A stretch of 64,000 nt of DNA from Ectothiorhodosinus mongolicus (GTDB taxonomy: Bacteria > Pseudomonadota > Gammaproteobacteria > Ectothiorhodospirales > Ectothiorhodospiraceae): NCBI RefSeq assembly GCF_022406875.1, contig NZ_CP023018.1, forward strand, positions 1,880,477-1,944,476. Direction: 5' to 3'. This document shows positions 17,756 to 25,642 of the stretch, piece after piece. Below the pieces are notes generated by a model. It was given only the letters and a program-made list of their open reading frames with translations, searched no databases and was not told the DNA's origin. How positions within the stretch are numbered: position 1 is the first letter of the stretch; the number at the start of each line of letters is the position of its first letter. The position numbers and the translations under genes were made by a program.

Positions 17756-19213
17756 ATGTCGATTAGTTCTTATCCCCGCTGTGTCCGGCTCGATTGCCCG
17801 TCCGACAGTGCCGCTTTATTCGCCGCATTCGCCGATCGCGATTATGCCATCTGGTTGGACAGCGGTTCAGGCCGTGCACGTTGGGATGTCTTGTGTTTGG
17901 TGCCCTGGATCACGCTGGTTAGCCATGCCCACGGCACCGAAATCACTCACTGGGATGGTGGTTTGGATTCCGAGCTGGTGCGGCAAAGTGTCAGCACCTC
18001 CATTGAACCACCTTTACACGTGCTGCGGCGCAGCTTAGCCCCCCTGATGTGCCCTACCATTGACGCAAAGCAAGCGCTGCCGTTTTTCGGGGGCGCCGCT
18101 GGCTATTGGTCCTATGATCTCGGCCGCAGTCTCGAGTCGCTCCCCACCCAAGCTCGTGATGAACCCAGCATCCCCCTCATGACCCTCGGCATCTACGACT
18201 GGGCCATCCTCGTCGACCATCAAGAATCCGCCGTCTGGCTCGTCGGCCAAGGCCACACCCCCGCCACCCGCGACGCCTGGCCCACCCTTGTGGACTACTT
18301 CAACCAATGGGGTACGACCCCAACGAGCACCGCTAGTTGGGGTCGTACCCCATCTTTCGCTGAGTGGGGTCGTACCCCATTTCAATCTCGTTCAAAGTTG
18401 CGCAGCAACCTCACGGCTGAGCAATATGCTGGCGCTTTCGCGCGTCTGCAGGACTACATCCGCGATGGTGACTGCTATCAAGTGAATCTCGCACAGCGCT
18501 TTTGCGCCGAGGTCACCGGCGACCCCTTCGCCGCTTACCTCAAGCTGCGACACGACAGCCCCGCACCCTATGGCGCCTACCTCAAACTCCCGGAGTTCGA
18601 GATTCTGAGTAACTCACCAGAGTGTTTTCTGCGGCTAGAGCAGGGCACTGTCACCACCCGACCGATCAAAGGCACGCGGCCGCGTCACCCCGATGCAGAG
18701 CAAGATGCACAAGAGGCGAGATGCCTCCAAGAAAGCCTGAAAGACCGCGCCGAAAACCTCATGATCGTTGATCTATTGCGTAACGACCTCGGCCGCTGCT
18801 GCACGCCGGGCAGCATCCAAGTGCCGCAGCTGTTCACCTTAGAAAGCTACGCCAACGTGCATCATCTGGTGAGTACCGTCACCGGCCAGCTCGCCCCCGG
18901 CAAAGATGCCATAGATCTGCTCGCTGCCAGCTTCCCCGGTGGCTCCATCACTGGCGCCCCCAAACTGCGCGCCATGCAAATCATCGAGGAACTCGAGCCG
19001 CATCGCCGCGGCATCTACTGCGGCGCCATCGGCACCCTCGGCTTTGACGGCAACCTCAACACCAACATCGCCATCCGCACCGCGCTCCACAAAAGGGGAC
19101 AGATTTATTTTGGCTCCGGCGGCGGCATCACCAGCGATTCGGATTGCGCCCAGGAATACCAAGAAACGCTCGACAAAGCCTCAGCCCTGCGCGCCATTCT
19201 CACCAATAGCTAA
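17756..19213 (+). CDS. pabB: Aminodeoxychorismate synthase component I
   Basis: About 485 residues. It makes 4-amino-4-deoxychorismate for folate together with a PabA glutaminase. The C-terminal chorismate-binding domain is complete (YQVNLAQRF, PIKGTRPR, DRAENLMIVDLLRNDLGR, FPGGSITGAPK, GSGGGI). It is longer than the E. coli protein because the linker between N- and C-terminal parts carries three in-frame repeats at 18308-18379 reading WGTTP, WGRTP, WGRTP. The start is uncertain: 17747 and 17756 are both possible ATGs and neither has a good ribosome-binding site. It ends 67 bp before the convergent imuA. Confidence 0.92.
   Translation: MSISSYPRCVRLDCPSDSAALFAAFADRDYAIWLDSGSGRARWDVLCLVPWITLVSHAHGTEITHWDGGLDSELVRQSVSTSIEPPLHVLRRSLAPLMCPTIDAKQALPFFGGAAGYWSYDLGRSLESLPTQARDEPSIPLMTLGIYDWAILVDHQESAVWLVGQGHTPATRDAWPTLVDYFNQWGTTPTSTASWGRTPSFAEWGRTPFQSRSKLRSNLTAEQYAGAFARLQDYIRDGDCYQVNLAQRFCAEVTGDPFAAYLKLRHDSPAPYGAYLKLPEFEILSNSPECFLRLEQGTVTTRPIKGTRPRHPDAEQDAQEARCLQESLKDRAENLMIVDLLRNDLGRCCTPGSIQVPQLFTLESYANVHHLVSTVTGQLAPGKDAIDLLAASFPGGSITGAPKLRAMQIIEELEPHRRGIYCGAIGTLGFDGNLNTNIAIRTALHKRGQIYFGSGGGITSDSDCAQEYQETLDKASALRAILTNS
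18308..18379. repeat. Three 15-bp near-palindromes inserted in the pabB linker
   Basis: Copies at 18308-18322 (TGGGGTACGACCCCA), 18338-18352 and 18365-18379 (both TGGGGTCGTACCCCA) are separated by 15 and 12 bases. All sit in the same codon phase and read WGTTP, WGRTP and WGRTP. Each unit is exactly five codons and has no stop in this frame on either strand. Confidence 0.85.
19091..19111. repeat. Half-copy of the GGGGACAGATTTATTTT repeat inside pabB
   Basis: AAAAGGGGACAGATTTATTT and one further T, in frame as K-R-G-Q-I-Y-F, match the arm of the intergenic hairpins at 36010, 40198 and 40864. The encoded GQIYF is close to what PabB homologues carry here, so either the gene tolerated the repeat or the word arose here. 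Confidence 0.6.
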
Positions 19214-19280
19214 TGCCCGCGCCACAACGGCCCGAGAAAAGCCATCCCACGAGCCAATTAACACGAGCCAATTAAGAAGC

Positions 19281-19880
19281 TCAAGCCACCCCGCGATTTT
19301 TCAACACCTCAATGCGTGGCCGACAAGGCTGATCCGGATAAAGCCGCAAGCGCAGCGCCGCCGTCGAAGCGCTTGCCGCCCAGCGACTGTGGCGATAAAT
19401 AAAGCCGCAACATGCCCCTTGAGCCGCAGCCAGCTGCAAGCGCCGCAACTGCAAAGCCGTCACCCGCTCAGGCCAAAACAGCGCCGCCGCCACACTGCCA
19501 TCGCGCAAAATCTGCTCACACGCCCACAGTGCCTGTTCCGCGGCGCGTGGTCGAATCACCAACACCCGTTCCAAAGCCAAGCCAGCCGCCACTAAGGCCG
19601 GCGCATAAGGAATATAGGGCGGCGCCACCAAAGCGATAATGCGTTGCTGTTGGGTGAGCTGCGCCAAACACGGCGCCAATAGACTGATCTCGCCGATGCC
19701 TGGTGCATCCAAGAGCAATTCTGTTAGCTGCCCCATAGGCCAGCCGCCGCCTAAACGCGCATCCAGCCGCGCATCTTCGGTTGATAGACGCGGCTGTTGT
19801 TGCCCGCCCGCACTCTCACCGGCCCGCCAGATATCGGAGCGTTGCTCCAGCAGTTGTTTCAGCGCCACCGGATCGCGCAT
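19281..19880 (-). CDS. imuA: ImuA-like SOS translesion-synthesis accessory protein
   Basis: About 199 residues. It resembles ImuA/SulA-like RecA-related proteins encoded beside lexA: RLDARLGGGWPMGQLTELL, a degenerate Walker-like LDAPGIGEISLL, then PYIPYAPAL and LRRLQLAA. ImuA normally works with ImuB and DnaE2 in mutagenic repair. ATG 19880 is preferred; a GTG at 19889 directly abuts the lexA stop. It is co-transcribed with lexA and thus SOS-controlled. No imuB or dnaE2 follows; the next gene is convergent pabB. Confidence 0.78.
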   Translation of the reverse strand: MRDPVALKQLLEQRSDIWRAGESAGGQQQPRLSTEDARLDARLGGGWPMGQLTELLLDAPGIGEISLLAPCLAQLTQQQRIIALVAPPYIPYAPALVAAGLALERVLVIRPRAAEQALWACEQILRDGSVAAALFWPERVTALQLRRLQLAAAQGACCGFIYRHSRWAASASTAALRLRLYPDQPCRPRIEVLKNRGVA

Positions 19881-19889
19881 CGCACACAC

Positions 19890-20492
19890 CTACTGTGGCT
19901 GCGGGCGAATCACGCCAACGCTAATCCCTTCAATGCACAAAGAGGTCTTGTCCGGATCCAGATCGATAGGCGGGTAGGCGGGGTTCTCAGCGAGCAATTG
20001 TAGCCGCTGCCCCTGGCGATGCAGCCGCTTCACCGTCACCTCATCATCCAGGCGCGCCACGACGATTTGGCCAGGCTCTGCCACCTGCGTGCGATGCACC
20101 GCCAACAAATCGCCATCATGAATGCCGGCATTGATCATGCTGTCACCCTGCACCCGCAACAGATAATCCGGCGCCGGCTTAAACAAGCGCGCATCAATAT
20201 GAAAATGATCCTCGATATGCTCCACCGCCAAAATCGGATGCCCGGCTGCCACCCGCCCAATCAGCGGCATACCGCCTGGCTGGGTCAGCTGGATGCCCCG
20301 CGAAACCCCCGAGGTCAGGCGCAGCACCCCCTTTTTCTGCAGCGCCCGCAAGTGACACTCCGCCGCATTGGGTGAGCGAAAGCCAAAAGCACGCATAATC
20401 TCATCACGCGTTGGCGGCATGCCCCGCTCATTCTGCGCGCTGCGAATAAAATCCAGAATCTGCTGTTGGCGGGGAGTGAGTGCTTTATCCAT
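19890..20492 (-). CDS. lexA: LexA repressor
   Basis: 200 residues. N-terminal winged helix (~1-65), cleavage site Ala83-Gly84 (VAAGHP), catalytic Ser118 (QGDSM) and Lys155 (VTVKRL) are all in place. It represses SOS genes until RecA-stimulated self-cleavage. ATG 20492 matches the family N-terminus ([10 protein letters not shown]); the frame is open upstream, but the extension would run through the SOS box. It controls itself through the box at 20501-20516 and is followed at once by imuA. Confidence 0.97.
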   Translation of the reverse strand: MDKALTPRQQQILDFIRSAQNERGMPPTRDEIMRAFGFRSPNAAECHLRALQKKGVLRLTSGVSRGIQLTQPGGMPLIGRVAAGHPILAVEHIEDHFHIDARLFKPAPDYLLRVQGDSMINAGIHDGDLLAVHRTQVAEPGQIVVARLDDEVTVKRLHRQGQRLQLLAENPAYPPIDLDPDKTSLCIEGISVGVIRPQPQ

Positions 20493-20500
20493 AATTTTAC

Positions 20501-20516
20501 CTGTATTTATATACAG
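20501..20516 (-). promoter_or_regulatory. SOS box (LexA operator)
   Basis: CTGTATTTATATACAG, very close to the gammaproteobacterial consensus CTGTATATATATACAG, lies eight bases upstream of the lexA ATG. It also sits about 90 bp upstream of the divergent ABC transporter gene, whose control by LexA cannot be told from sequence. Confidence 0.93.
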
Positions 20517-20603
20517 TACGCCAAAACCCCACCAAGAGACAACCTGCTTGAAACCCACCATCCGCTATGCCAGCATCCCTGCGTCCCCCGATCCGCGTGT
20601 GCC

Positions 20604-21374
20604 ATGACCTCTGCTGCCGTCACCTCAAGCCCTCCCGAAGCGGCCATCGCCGAGGCCCGAGGTCTGCTCAAAACCTATGACGGGCGCATCGTCGTCGACC
20701 ATATCGACCTCGCTGTGCGACCCGGCGAATTTTTCGGCCTGCTCGGGCCCAACGGCGCCGGCAAAACCACCACCTTGCGCATGCTCCTAGGCCACACCCC
20801 GCCCGATGCAGGGGAGCTCACGGTCCTGGGCTATCCCGTCCCGGCCATGGCCCGTGAAGCGCGCCAAAATTTAGGGGTCGTACCCCAATTTGATAATCTC
20901 GATCCTGACTTCACGGTTTGGGAGAACCTCTACACCTATGCGGAGTACTTTGGTCTGGGTGGGGCAGAGCGCTTGCGCCGCGTCGATGAGTTGCTCATCT
21001 TCGCCAACCTGAAAGAGCGCCAGACCGCGCGCATCAGCCAGCTCTCCGGCGGCATGCGTCGGCGCCTGATGCTCGCTCGCGCGCTCATCAATAACCCCGA
21101 ACTGGTCATCCTCGACGAGCCTAGCACCGGTATGGATCCTCAGGCCCGCCATCACATCTGGCAGCGCCTCAAAGAACTGCAAAAACGGGGTACGACCCTC
21201 ATTCTCACTACCCATTACATGGAAGAGGCTGAGCGCCTTTGCGATCGCCTGGCCATCATTGATCAGGGTCGAGTCGTTGCTTGCGGCAGCCCCCAAGCCC
21301 TGATTCAAGAGCATAAGGCTAAGGATCTGGAAACAGTATTCATCAAACTCACCGGCCACGAGCTGCGCGACTAG
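20604..21374 (+). CDS. ABC-2 type exporter ATPase (NodI-like)
   Basis: 256 residues. Walker A GPNGAGKTT (~50-58), Q-loop VVPQFDNL, signature LSGGMRRRL, Walker B LVILDEPSTG and H-switch TTHYMEEAE are all present. It powers export by the permease encoded 6 bp downstream. Sequence flavour is that of NodI/drug-exporter ATPases. Two GGGG-type repeat words fall in its coding sequence (20874, giving GVVPQ; 21187, giving RGTTL) where the encoded residues are normal for the family. Start chosen at the ATG that gives a usual N-terminus. Confidence 0.9.
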   Translation: MTSAAVTSSPPEAAIAEARGLLKTYDGRIVVDHIDLAVRPGEFFGLLGPNGAGKTTTLRMLLGHTPPDAGELTVLGYPVPAMAREARQNLGVVPQFDNLDPDFTVWENLYTYAEYFGLGGAERLRRVDELLIFANLKERQTARISQLSGGMRRRLMLARALINNPELVILDEPSTGMDPQARHHIWQRLKELQKRGTTLILTTHYMEEAERLCDRLAIIDQGRVVACGSPQALIQEHKAKDLETVFIKLTGHELRD

Positions 21375-21379
21375 AGCCC

Positions 21380-22216
21380 ATGCCCAACGCCCCCACCAAA
21401 GCCGCGCCCAAGGCCACAACCCAGTCTCGGCCTAACCCGTTGCGTACCACTCTGCCACGCTTGAGCCTGCGCGCATTGCCCGTTTGGCGGCGAAACCTAC
21501 GCGTCTGGCGCAAAATCATGCTGCCCTCGATCATGGGTAACTTCGGCGAGCCGGTGCTGTACCTACTGGCCTTTGGCTTTGGCTTTGGCCTTTTGATTGG
21601 TGAGGTCGGCGACATCCCCTACATCGTGTTTCTCGCCTCCGGCATCATCTGCTCCAGCGCCATGAACACCTCCAGCTTCGAGGGCATGTACTCGGCCTAC
21701 ACCCGCATGTCCGAACAAAAAACCTGGGATGCCATGCTCGGTGCTCCGCTCAACCTAGACGACATCGTCTTTGGTGAAGTGCTCTGGGCCGCCACCAAAG
21801 CCTTATTTGCCGCTAGCGCCATGTTGGTGGTCGCATCAGTGCTTGGCCTAGTCGCCGATGCCCGTGCGTTACTCTCCCTGCCCGTCGTCTTTCTCGCTGG
21901 CTTCACCTTTGGTTCCATGGCGATGATCATGACCGCCGTATCGCGTAGCTACGATTTCTTTCTTTACTATTTCACATTAATTTTAACGCCTATGTTATTG
22001 CTATCTGGTGTATTTTTTCCCATGGATCAGCTGCCTCCCGTCGTCAGCCAAGTCATGGTCTGGCTGCCGCTGTATCATGTCATCGAGCTCGTACGCCCGC
22101 TGATCATCGGGCAATGGCCTACCCAAGTTCTGCTGCACCTTGGCGTTGTCTTGGCATACGGCCTCGCAGCTTTAAGTATCGCCACCGCCCTGTTAAAAAA
22201 GCGGCTGCTGTTCTAA
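21380..22216 (+). CDS. ABC-2 type exporter permease (NodJ-like)
   Basis: 278 residues with six hydrophobic segments in the ABC-2 pattern and the typical NodJ-like sections LRVWRKIMLPSIMGNFGEPVLY (start of TM1) and MLLLSGVFFPMDQLP (re-entrant region). Forms the membrane part of the exporter with the preceding ATPase. The cargo is not identifiable; no nod or polysaccharide genes lie nearby. Confidence 0.9.
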   Translation: MPNAPTKAAPKATTQSRPNPLRTTLPRLSLRALPVWRRNLRVWRKIMLPSIMGNFGEPVLYLLAFGFGFGLLIGEVGDIPYIVFLASGIICSSAMNTSSFEGMYSAYTRMSEQKTWDAMLGAPLNLDDIVFGEVLWAATKALFAASAMLVVASVLGLVADARALLSLPVVFLAGFTFGSMAMIMTAVSRSYDFFLYYFTLILTPMLLLSGVFFPMDQLPPVVSQVMVWLPLYHVIELVRPLIIGQWPTQVLLHLGVVLAYGLAALSIATALLKKRLLF

Positions 22217-22270
22217 CGATGGAAACCTGCGCATGACCCCCAAGCGCACCTTAAACATAGGACCTCGCAC

Positions 22271-23161
22271 ATGAGCGAAAATCGCATGAAAGTTGGCTGC
22301 GTTGGACTGGGTATTATGGGTCGACCCATGAGCCTGCATGTGCAAAACGGTGGCCATGAACTTCATATCTGGGCCCGCCGTCCCGAGTCGCTGGAGCCGC
22401 TTAAAGCCGCTGGCGCCAACGCCCATAATAGCCTCACCGAGCTCATCCAAAGCGTCGATGTGCTCATTACCAACGTCTCAGACACCCCCGATGTTGAACA
22501 AATCCTGCTCGGACCTAGCGGCGTTAAAGAAACCGCCAGCTCCGGATTCACGGTCATTGACCACAGCACCATTTGTCCGGTGCGCACCCGTTATATGGCT
22601 GAGGCGCTGGCGGAAATGGGCATCGACTTTCTTGATGCCCCGGTCTCCGGCGGTGAAGCCGGCGCCATCGCCGGCACGCTCACGGTGATGGTCGGCGGTA
22701 AAGCCCCTGTGCTCGAAAAGCTGCGGCCGATCATCGACTGCGTCGCCGGCAAAATCACCCACGTCGGCGATCACGGCGCCGGGCAAATCACCAAGGCCTG
22801 CAACCAGCTCATCGTCGCCCAGTCATTGGTTGCCGTCTCCGAAGCTATTTCCTTGGCCGAAGCCGGCGGTGTGGATCCCGCAGCCATGCGCGAGGCGCTG
22901 CTCGGCGGTCTGGCTTATTCAAAAGTGCTGGAAGTCCATGGTCAGCGCATGCTCGATCGCGCCTACCCACCGGGCTTCAAAACCCGCTTGCACAGCAAAG
23001 ACATGGGCATCGTCGTTCAAGCGGCTCAGCAACTCGGCGTGCCGCTGATGGGTGCCTCGCTGGCCGCCCAATGGCTGCACACCATGGCGGAGCAGGGGCG
23101 CGGCGAAGAGGATTCCGCTGTCGTCGCCGAACTTCAAAGGAAGCTCGCGGGTCAGAGCTAA
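22271..23161 (+). CDS. 2-hydroxy-3-oxopropionate reductase / 3-hydroxyisobutyrate dehydrogenase family
   Basis: 296 residues. The N-terminal Rossmann motif GLGIMGRPM (~12-20), the DAPVSGGEAGA substrate motif (~124-134) and the catalytic Lys in ITKACNQLI (~175) define the beta-hydroxyacid dehydrogenase family. The overall sequence is most like tartronate semialdehyde reductase (GarR/GlxR), but substrate cannot be fixed. A role beside the glyoxylate genes elsewhere in the window is possible but not implied by position. Confidence 0.85.
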   Translation: MSENRMKVGCVGLGIMGRPMSLHVQNGGHELHIWARRPESLEPLKAAGANAHNSLTELIQSVDVLITNVSDTPDVEQILLGPSGVKETASSGFTVIDHSTICPVRTRYMAEALAEMGIDFLDAPVSGGEAGAIAGTLTVMVGGKAPVLEKLRPIIDCVAGKITHVGDHGAGQITKACNQLIVAQSLVAVSEAISLAEAGGVDPAAMREALLGGLAYSKVLEVHGQRMLDRAYPPGFKTRLHSKDMGIVVQAAQQLGVPLMGASLAAQWLHTMAEQGRGEEDSAVVAELQRKLAGQS

Positions 23162-23195
23162 CGATGATCAGTCCAAAAGATGACGCGTCCCGGCA

Positions 23196-23984
23196 ATGAC
23201 AAGTCCTAACCGCCAGCAGAGCGCTGACATGGCCAGCTCCATCGATCCCCAAGAAGTCGAGCGCTATACCCAGCTGGCAAAAAGCTGGTGGGATCCCAGC
23301 GGGCCGTTCTGGCCATTACACACGCTCAACTGCGTGCGTACCGGCTACATTCGTGACCAGCTCTGCCACTATCTGGGCCGCGATCCGCAACAGCCCCAGC
23401 CGCTTACCGGCCTAGAGATTCTCGACATTGGCTGTGGCGGCGGTATTCTCAGCGAGGCGATGGCAGAACTCGGCGCCCGCGTCCATGGCGTTGATGTCAC
23501 GCCACGCAACATCTTCATCGCCGAGCAGCATGCGCAAAACAGCGGGCTTGACCTGCGCTATGAATGCATCGCTGTCGAAGAGCTGGCCGCCACCGGTGCG
23601 CAATATGACGTCGTGCTGAATATGGAAGTGGTGGAGCATGTGGCGGATTTGCCCGGGTTCATGGCCGCCTGCAACCAGCTCGTCAAGCCCGGCGGCTTGG
23701 GCTTCATCGCCACCTTAAATCGCACTTGGATCGCCGGTTTCACCGCGATTTTTGGTGCTGAATATGTGCTCGGCTGGCTACCCAAAGGCACTCATCAGTG
23801 GCGCCGCTTCGTGCCGCCGAGAACACTAGAGGAGCTGCTCAATCGAGACAGTTTGGAGGTCATCGAGCGCACGGGTGTGCGGGTCAATCCCTTCACTCGC
23901 GGTATGTCGCTGACCCCATACATGGGCATCAATTACATGCTCATGTGGCGCCGCCTCAGTTCTGACCGGACTTCAGCTGCTTAA
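23196..23984 (+). CDS. ubiG: Ubiquinone biosynthesis O-methyltransferase UbiG
   Basis: 262 residues. Class I SAM methyltransferase: LEILDIGCGGGILSE (~73-87) is motif I, followed by EVVEHV and the UbiG-typical AKSWWDPSGPFWPLHTLN and TLNRTW. Catalyses both O-methylation steps of ubiquinone. ATG 23196 is used; ATG 23229 is an alternative that would remove 11 residues. Its 3' end overlaps the convergent sodium channel gene by 29 bp. Confidence 0.95.
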   Translation: MTSPNRQQSADMASSIDPQEVERYTQLAKSWWDPSGPFWPLHTLNCVRTGYIRDQLCHYLGRDPQQPQPLTGLEILDIGCGGGILSEAMAELGARVHGVDVTPRNIFIAEQHAQNSGLDLRYECIAVEELAATGAQYDVVLNMEVVEHVADLPGFMAACNQLVKPGGLGFIATLNRTWIAGFTAIFGAEYVLGWLPKGTHQWRRFVPPRTLEELLNRDSLEVIERTGVRVNPFTRGMSLTPYMGINYMLMWRRLSSDRTSAA

Positions 23985-24792
23985 TCTCTGCGCGTAAAGC
24001 GCTAATCTCCCGATGCAGCGCCTTGAGATCATCATGCAGCTGCTCGCTTTCGTTATGCACCACCTTCTCGATGGTCTCTTGCTCAAACTCCTGCTGTTCC
24101 ACCGCTAGTGTCTGCATCGTGTTGACGATAATGGCGATAAATAAGTTCAAAATGGTAAAGGTCGCCACCAAAATAAAAGGCACGAAGAACACCCAAGCCC
24201 AAGGGAAGGTCTCCATCACTGGCCGCGAAATCCCCATCGACCAGCTCTCGAGCGTCATCACCTGGAATAGCGTGTACATCGAACGCCCCAGATGGCCAAA
24301 CCACTCCGGGTATTGCTGGCCAAACAGGCCGGTGGCAATCACCGCAAACACGTAAAACAGCAAGATCAATAAACCGAAAATCGACAAAATGCCTGGCACA
24401 GCTTTGAGCAGCGCTTCGACGATAAAGCGCAACTTCGGCACCATCGACACCAAGCGCAGCAGCCTGAGGATTCGCAGCACCGCTAGCGGCCCGCTGGTGG
24501 GAATTAAGGCGATGCTCACCACCAGAAAATCAAACACATTCCAAGGTTGACGGAAAAACGCCGCGCGCTGCACGAACAGCTTGATTAATATCTCCACCAC
24601 GAAAACGCTCAGAATCAAGCGATCCGCGCCGATCAGCCAAGGGCCCACCTGATCCATCAGGGCAGGGGAAGTCTCTAGCCCCAAAATCACCCCATTGATC
24701 AGAATCAGCGCGATAATCAGGCGCTGAGTTGTGCGGTTCTCGATGAAACCACCCAGCCGGCCCCGAAGACCAGAATCAACAGCAACCGACAT
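23956..24792 (-). CDS. Prokaryotic voltage-gated sodium channel (NavMs/NaChBac family)
   Basis: 278 residues with six transmembrane segments. S4 carries regularly spaced arginines (~107-122, VLRILRLLRLVSM). The pore filter is T180-L-E-S-W-S-M, the same as in NavMs and NavAb. After S6 a neck and C-terminal coiled coil (~245-276) would form the tetramer bundle. It conducts sodium inward on depolarisation; in marine and alkaliphilic bacteria such channels are tied to motility and pH control. It overlaps convergent ubiG, and a palindromic repeat lies in its upstream region. Confidence 0.93.
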   Translation of the reverse strand: MSVAVDSGLRGRLGGFIENRTTQRLIIALILINGVILGLETSPALMDQVGPWLIGADRLILSVFVVEILIKLFVQRAAFFRQPWNVFDFLVVSIALIPTSGPLAVLRILRLLRLVSMVPKLRFIVEALLKAVPGILSIFGLLILLFYVFAVIATGLFGQQYPEWFGHLGRSMYTLFQVMTLESWSMGISRPVMETFPWAWVFFVPFILVATFTILNLFIAIIVNTMQTLAVEQQEFEQETIEKVVHNESEQLHDDLKALHREISALRAEIKQLKSGQN

Positions 24793-24829
24793 AGCTCAGC
24801 CTTCCTCCAAAATAAAAATTGGGGACAAT

Positions 24830-24885
24830 AAAAATTGGGGACAGACCCCTTTTTTTTCGAAAAAAGGGGTCTGTCCCCAATTTTT
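24830..24885. repeat. GGGGACAGACCCC hairpin repeat
   Basis: Perfect 26-bp arms (24830-24855 and 24860-24885) with a four-base loop; the core words are TTGGGGACAGACCCCTTTT and its complement. A further half-copy (AAAAATTGGGGACA) lies at 24814-24827. It fills most of the space between the sodium channel and maf, so it could also end transcripts on the maf side. Confidence 0.9.
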
Positions 24886-24890
24886 ACAAT

Positions 24891-25484
24891 TTAAATAACT
24901 GGGTGTCCTGCATCGCGCAGCATCCGCGTCAATCGAATCAAAGGCAGGCCGATCAGCGCCGAGGGATCCTCGCCCTCCAGGCGCTCAAACAGGGCCACCC
25001 CCAGACCCTCGGATTTGACGCTGCCAGCACAGTTTAGCGGCTGCTCCAGCGCGATATATCGCTGGATCTCAGCATCGCTTAAGACGCGAAAATGCACCTT
25101 AAAATCGACCCGATCCAGCTGCTCATCCCCCGAGTCCCCATCGTAAAGACAAAGCCCGGTATGCAGCGTCACACAACGACCCGACGAGGCGCGCAGCTGT
25201 TCCATCGCCTTGTCCTCGGTGCCTGGCTTACCCAGTACTTGCCCATCGAGCACCGCGCACTGATCCGAGCCGATGATCAATGCATCCGGATACTGCGAAG
25301 CCAGCGCCGTCGCCACTGCCCGGGCCTTAGCCTGTGACAAACGCAGCACCATCGCTTCGGGGCTCTCCTCAGGCTGCCGAGTCTCATCCACATCCGGCGA
25401 GAAACACGTGAAAGGCAGCCGTAAGCGCTCGAGTAATTCGCGGCGATAGGGAGAGCTCGAGGCCAAAATCAGGGGTTTGCTCAT
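24891..25484 (-). CDS. Maf-family nucleotide pyrophosphatase (YceF-like)
   Basis: 197 residues. The Maf signature SSSPYRRELLERL (~9-21), the DVDET motif, IIGSDQC and GKPGT are present. YceF-type Maf proteins hydrolyse 7-methyl-GTP and related modified nucleotides. The gene is divergent from yceD-rpmF-plsX, which is the same neighbourhood as in E. coli and supports the YceF assignment. The stop lies six bases from the edge of the palindromic repeat. Confidence 0.9.
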   Translation of the reverse strand: MSKPLILASSSPYRRELLERLRLPFTCFSPDVDETRQPEESPEAMVLRLSQAKARAVATALASQYPDALIIGSDQCAVLDGQVLGKPGTEDKAMEQLRASSGRCVTLHTGLCLYDGDSGDEQLDRVDFKVHFRVLSDAEIQRYIALEQPLNCAGSVKSEGLGVALFERLEGEDPSALIGLPLIRLTRMLRDAGHPVI

Positions 25485-25604
25485 AGAATTCTCAGGGCAG
25501 CAGGCGACAGTGCAAAATTGCGGGGCGCTAGGGCAGCGTCAAAAAGCCCCGGCAGTATCCTTGATGCCTGCGCGGCTTTTCAAGCAGACACGCCCGTTTT
25601 TATT

Positions 25605-25633
25605 TTGACACCCATGGTCCCAGACCTTAGAAT
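25605..25633 (+). promoter_or_regulatory. Consensus sigma-70 promoter of the yceD operon
   Basis: A perfect TTGACA (25605-25610), a 17-base spacer and TAGAAT (25628-25633). The -10 ends only nine bases before the yceD ATG, so the transcript should begin 2-4 bases before the start codon. The mRNA would be nearly leaderless. Confidence 0.8.
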
Positions 25634-25642
25634 TGCGCGCTT

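Noticed and set aside
18035..18385. Minus-strand frame across the pabB repeats
   Set aside because: It reads WGTTP/WGRTP only because the repeat is near-palindromic; the rest is the antisense of pabB.
24830..24885. Palindromic repeats taken as plain terminators
   Set aside because: Some may end transcription, but the same words occur inside genes and as direct copies, so they are a repeat family first.
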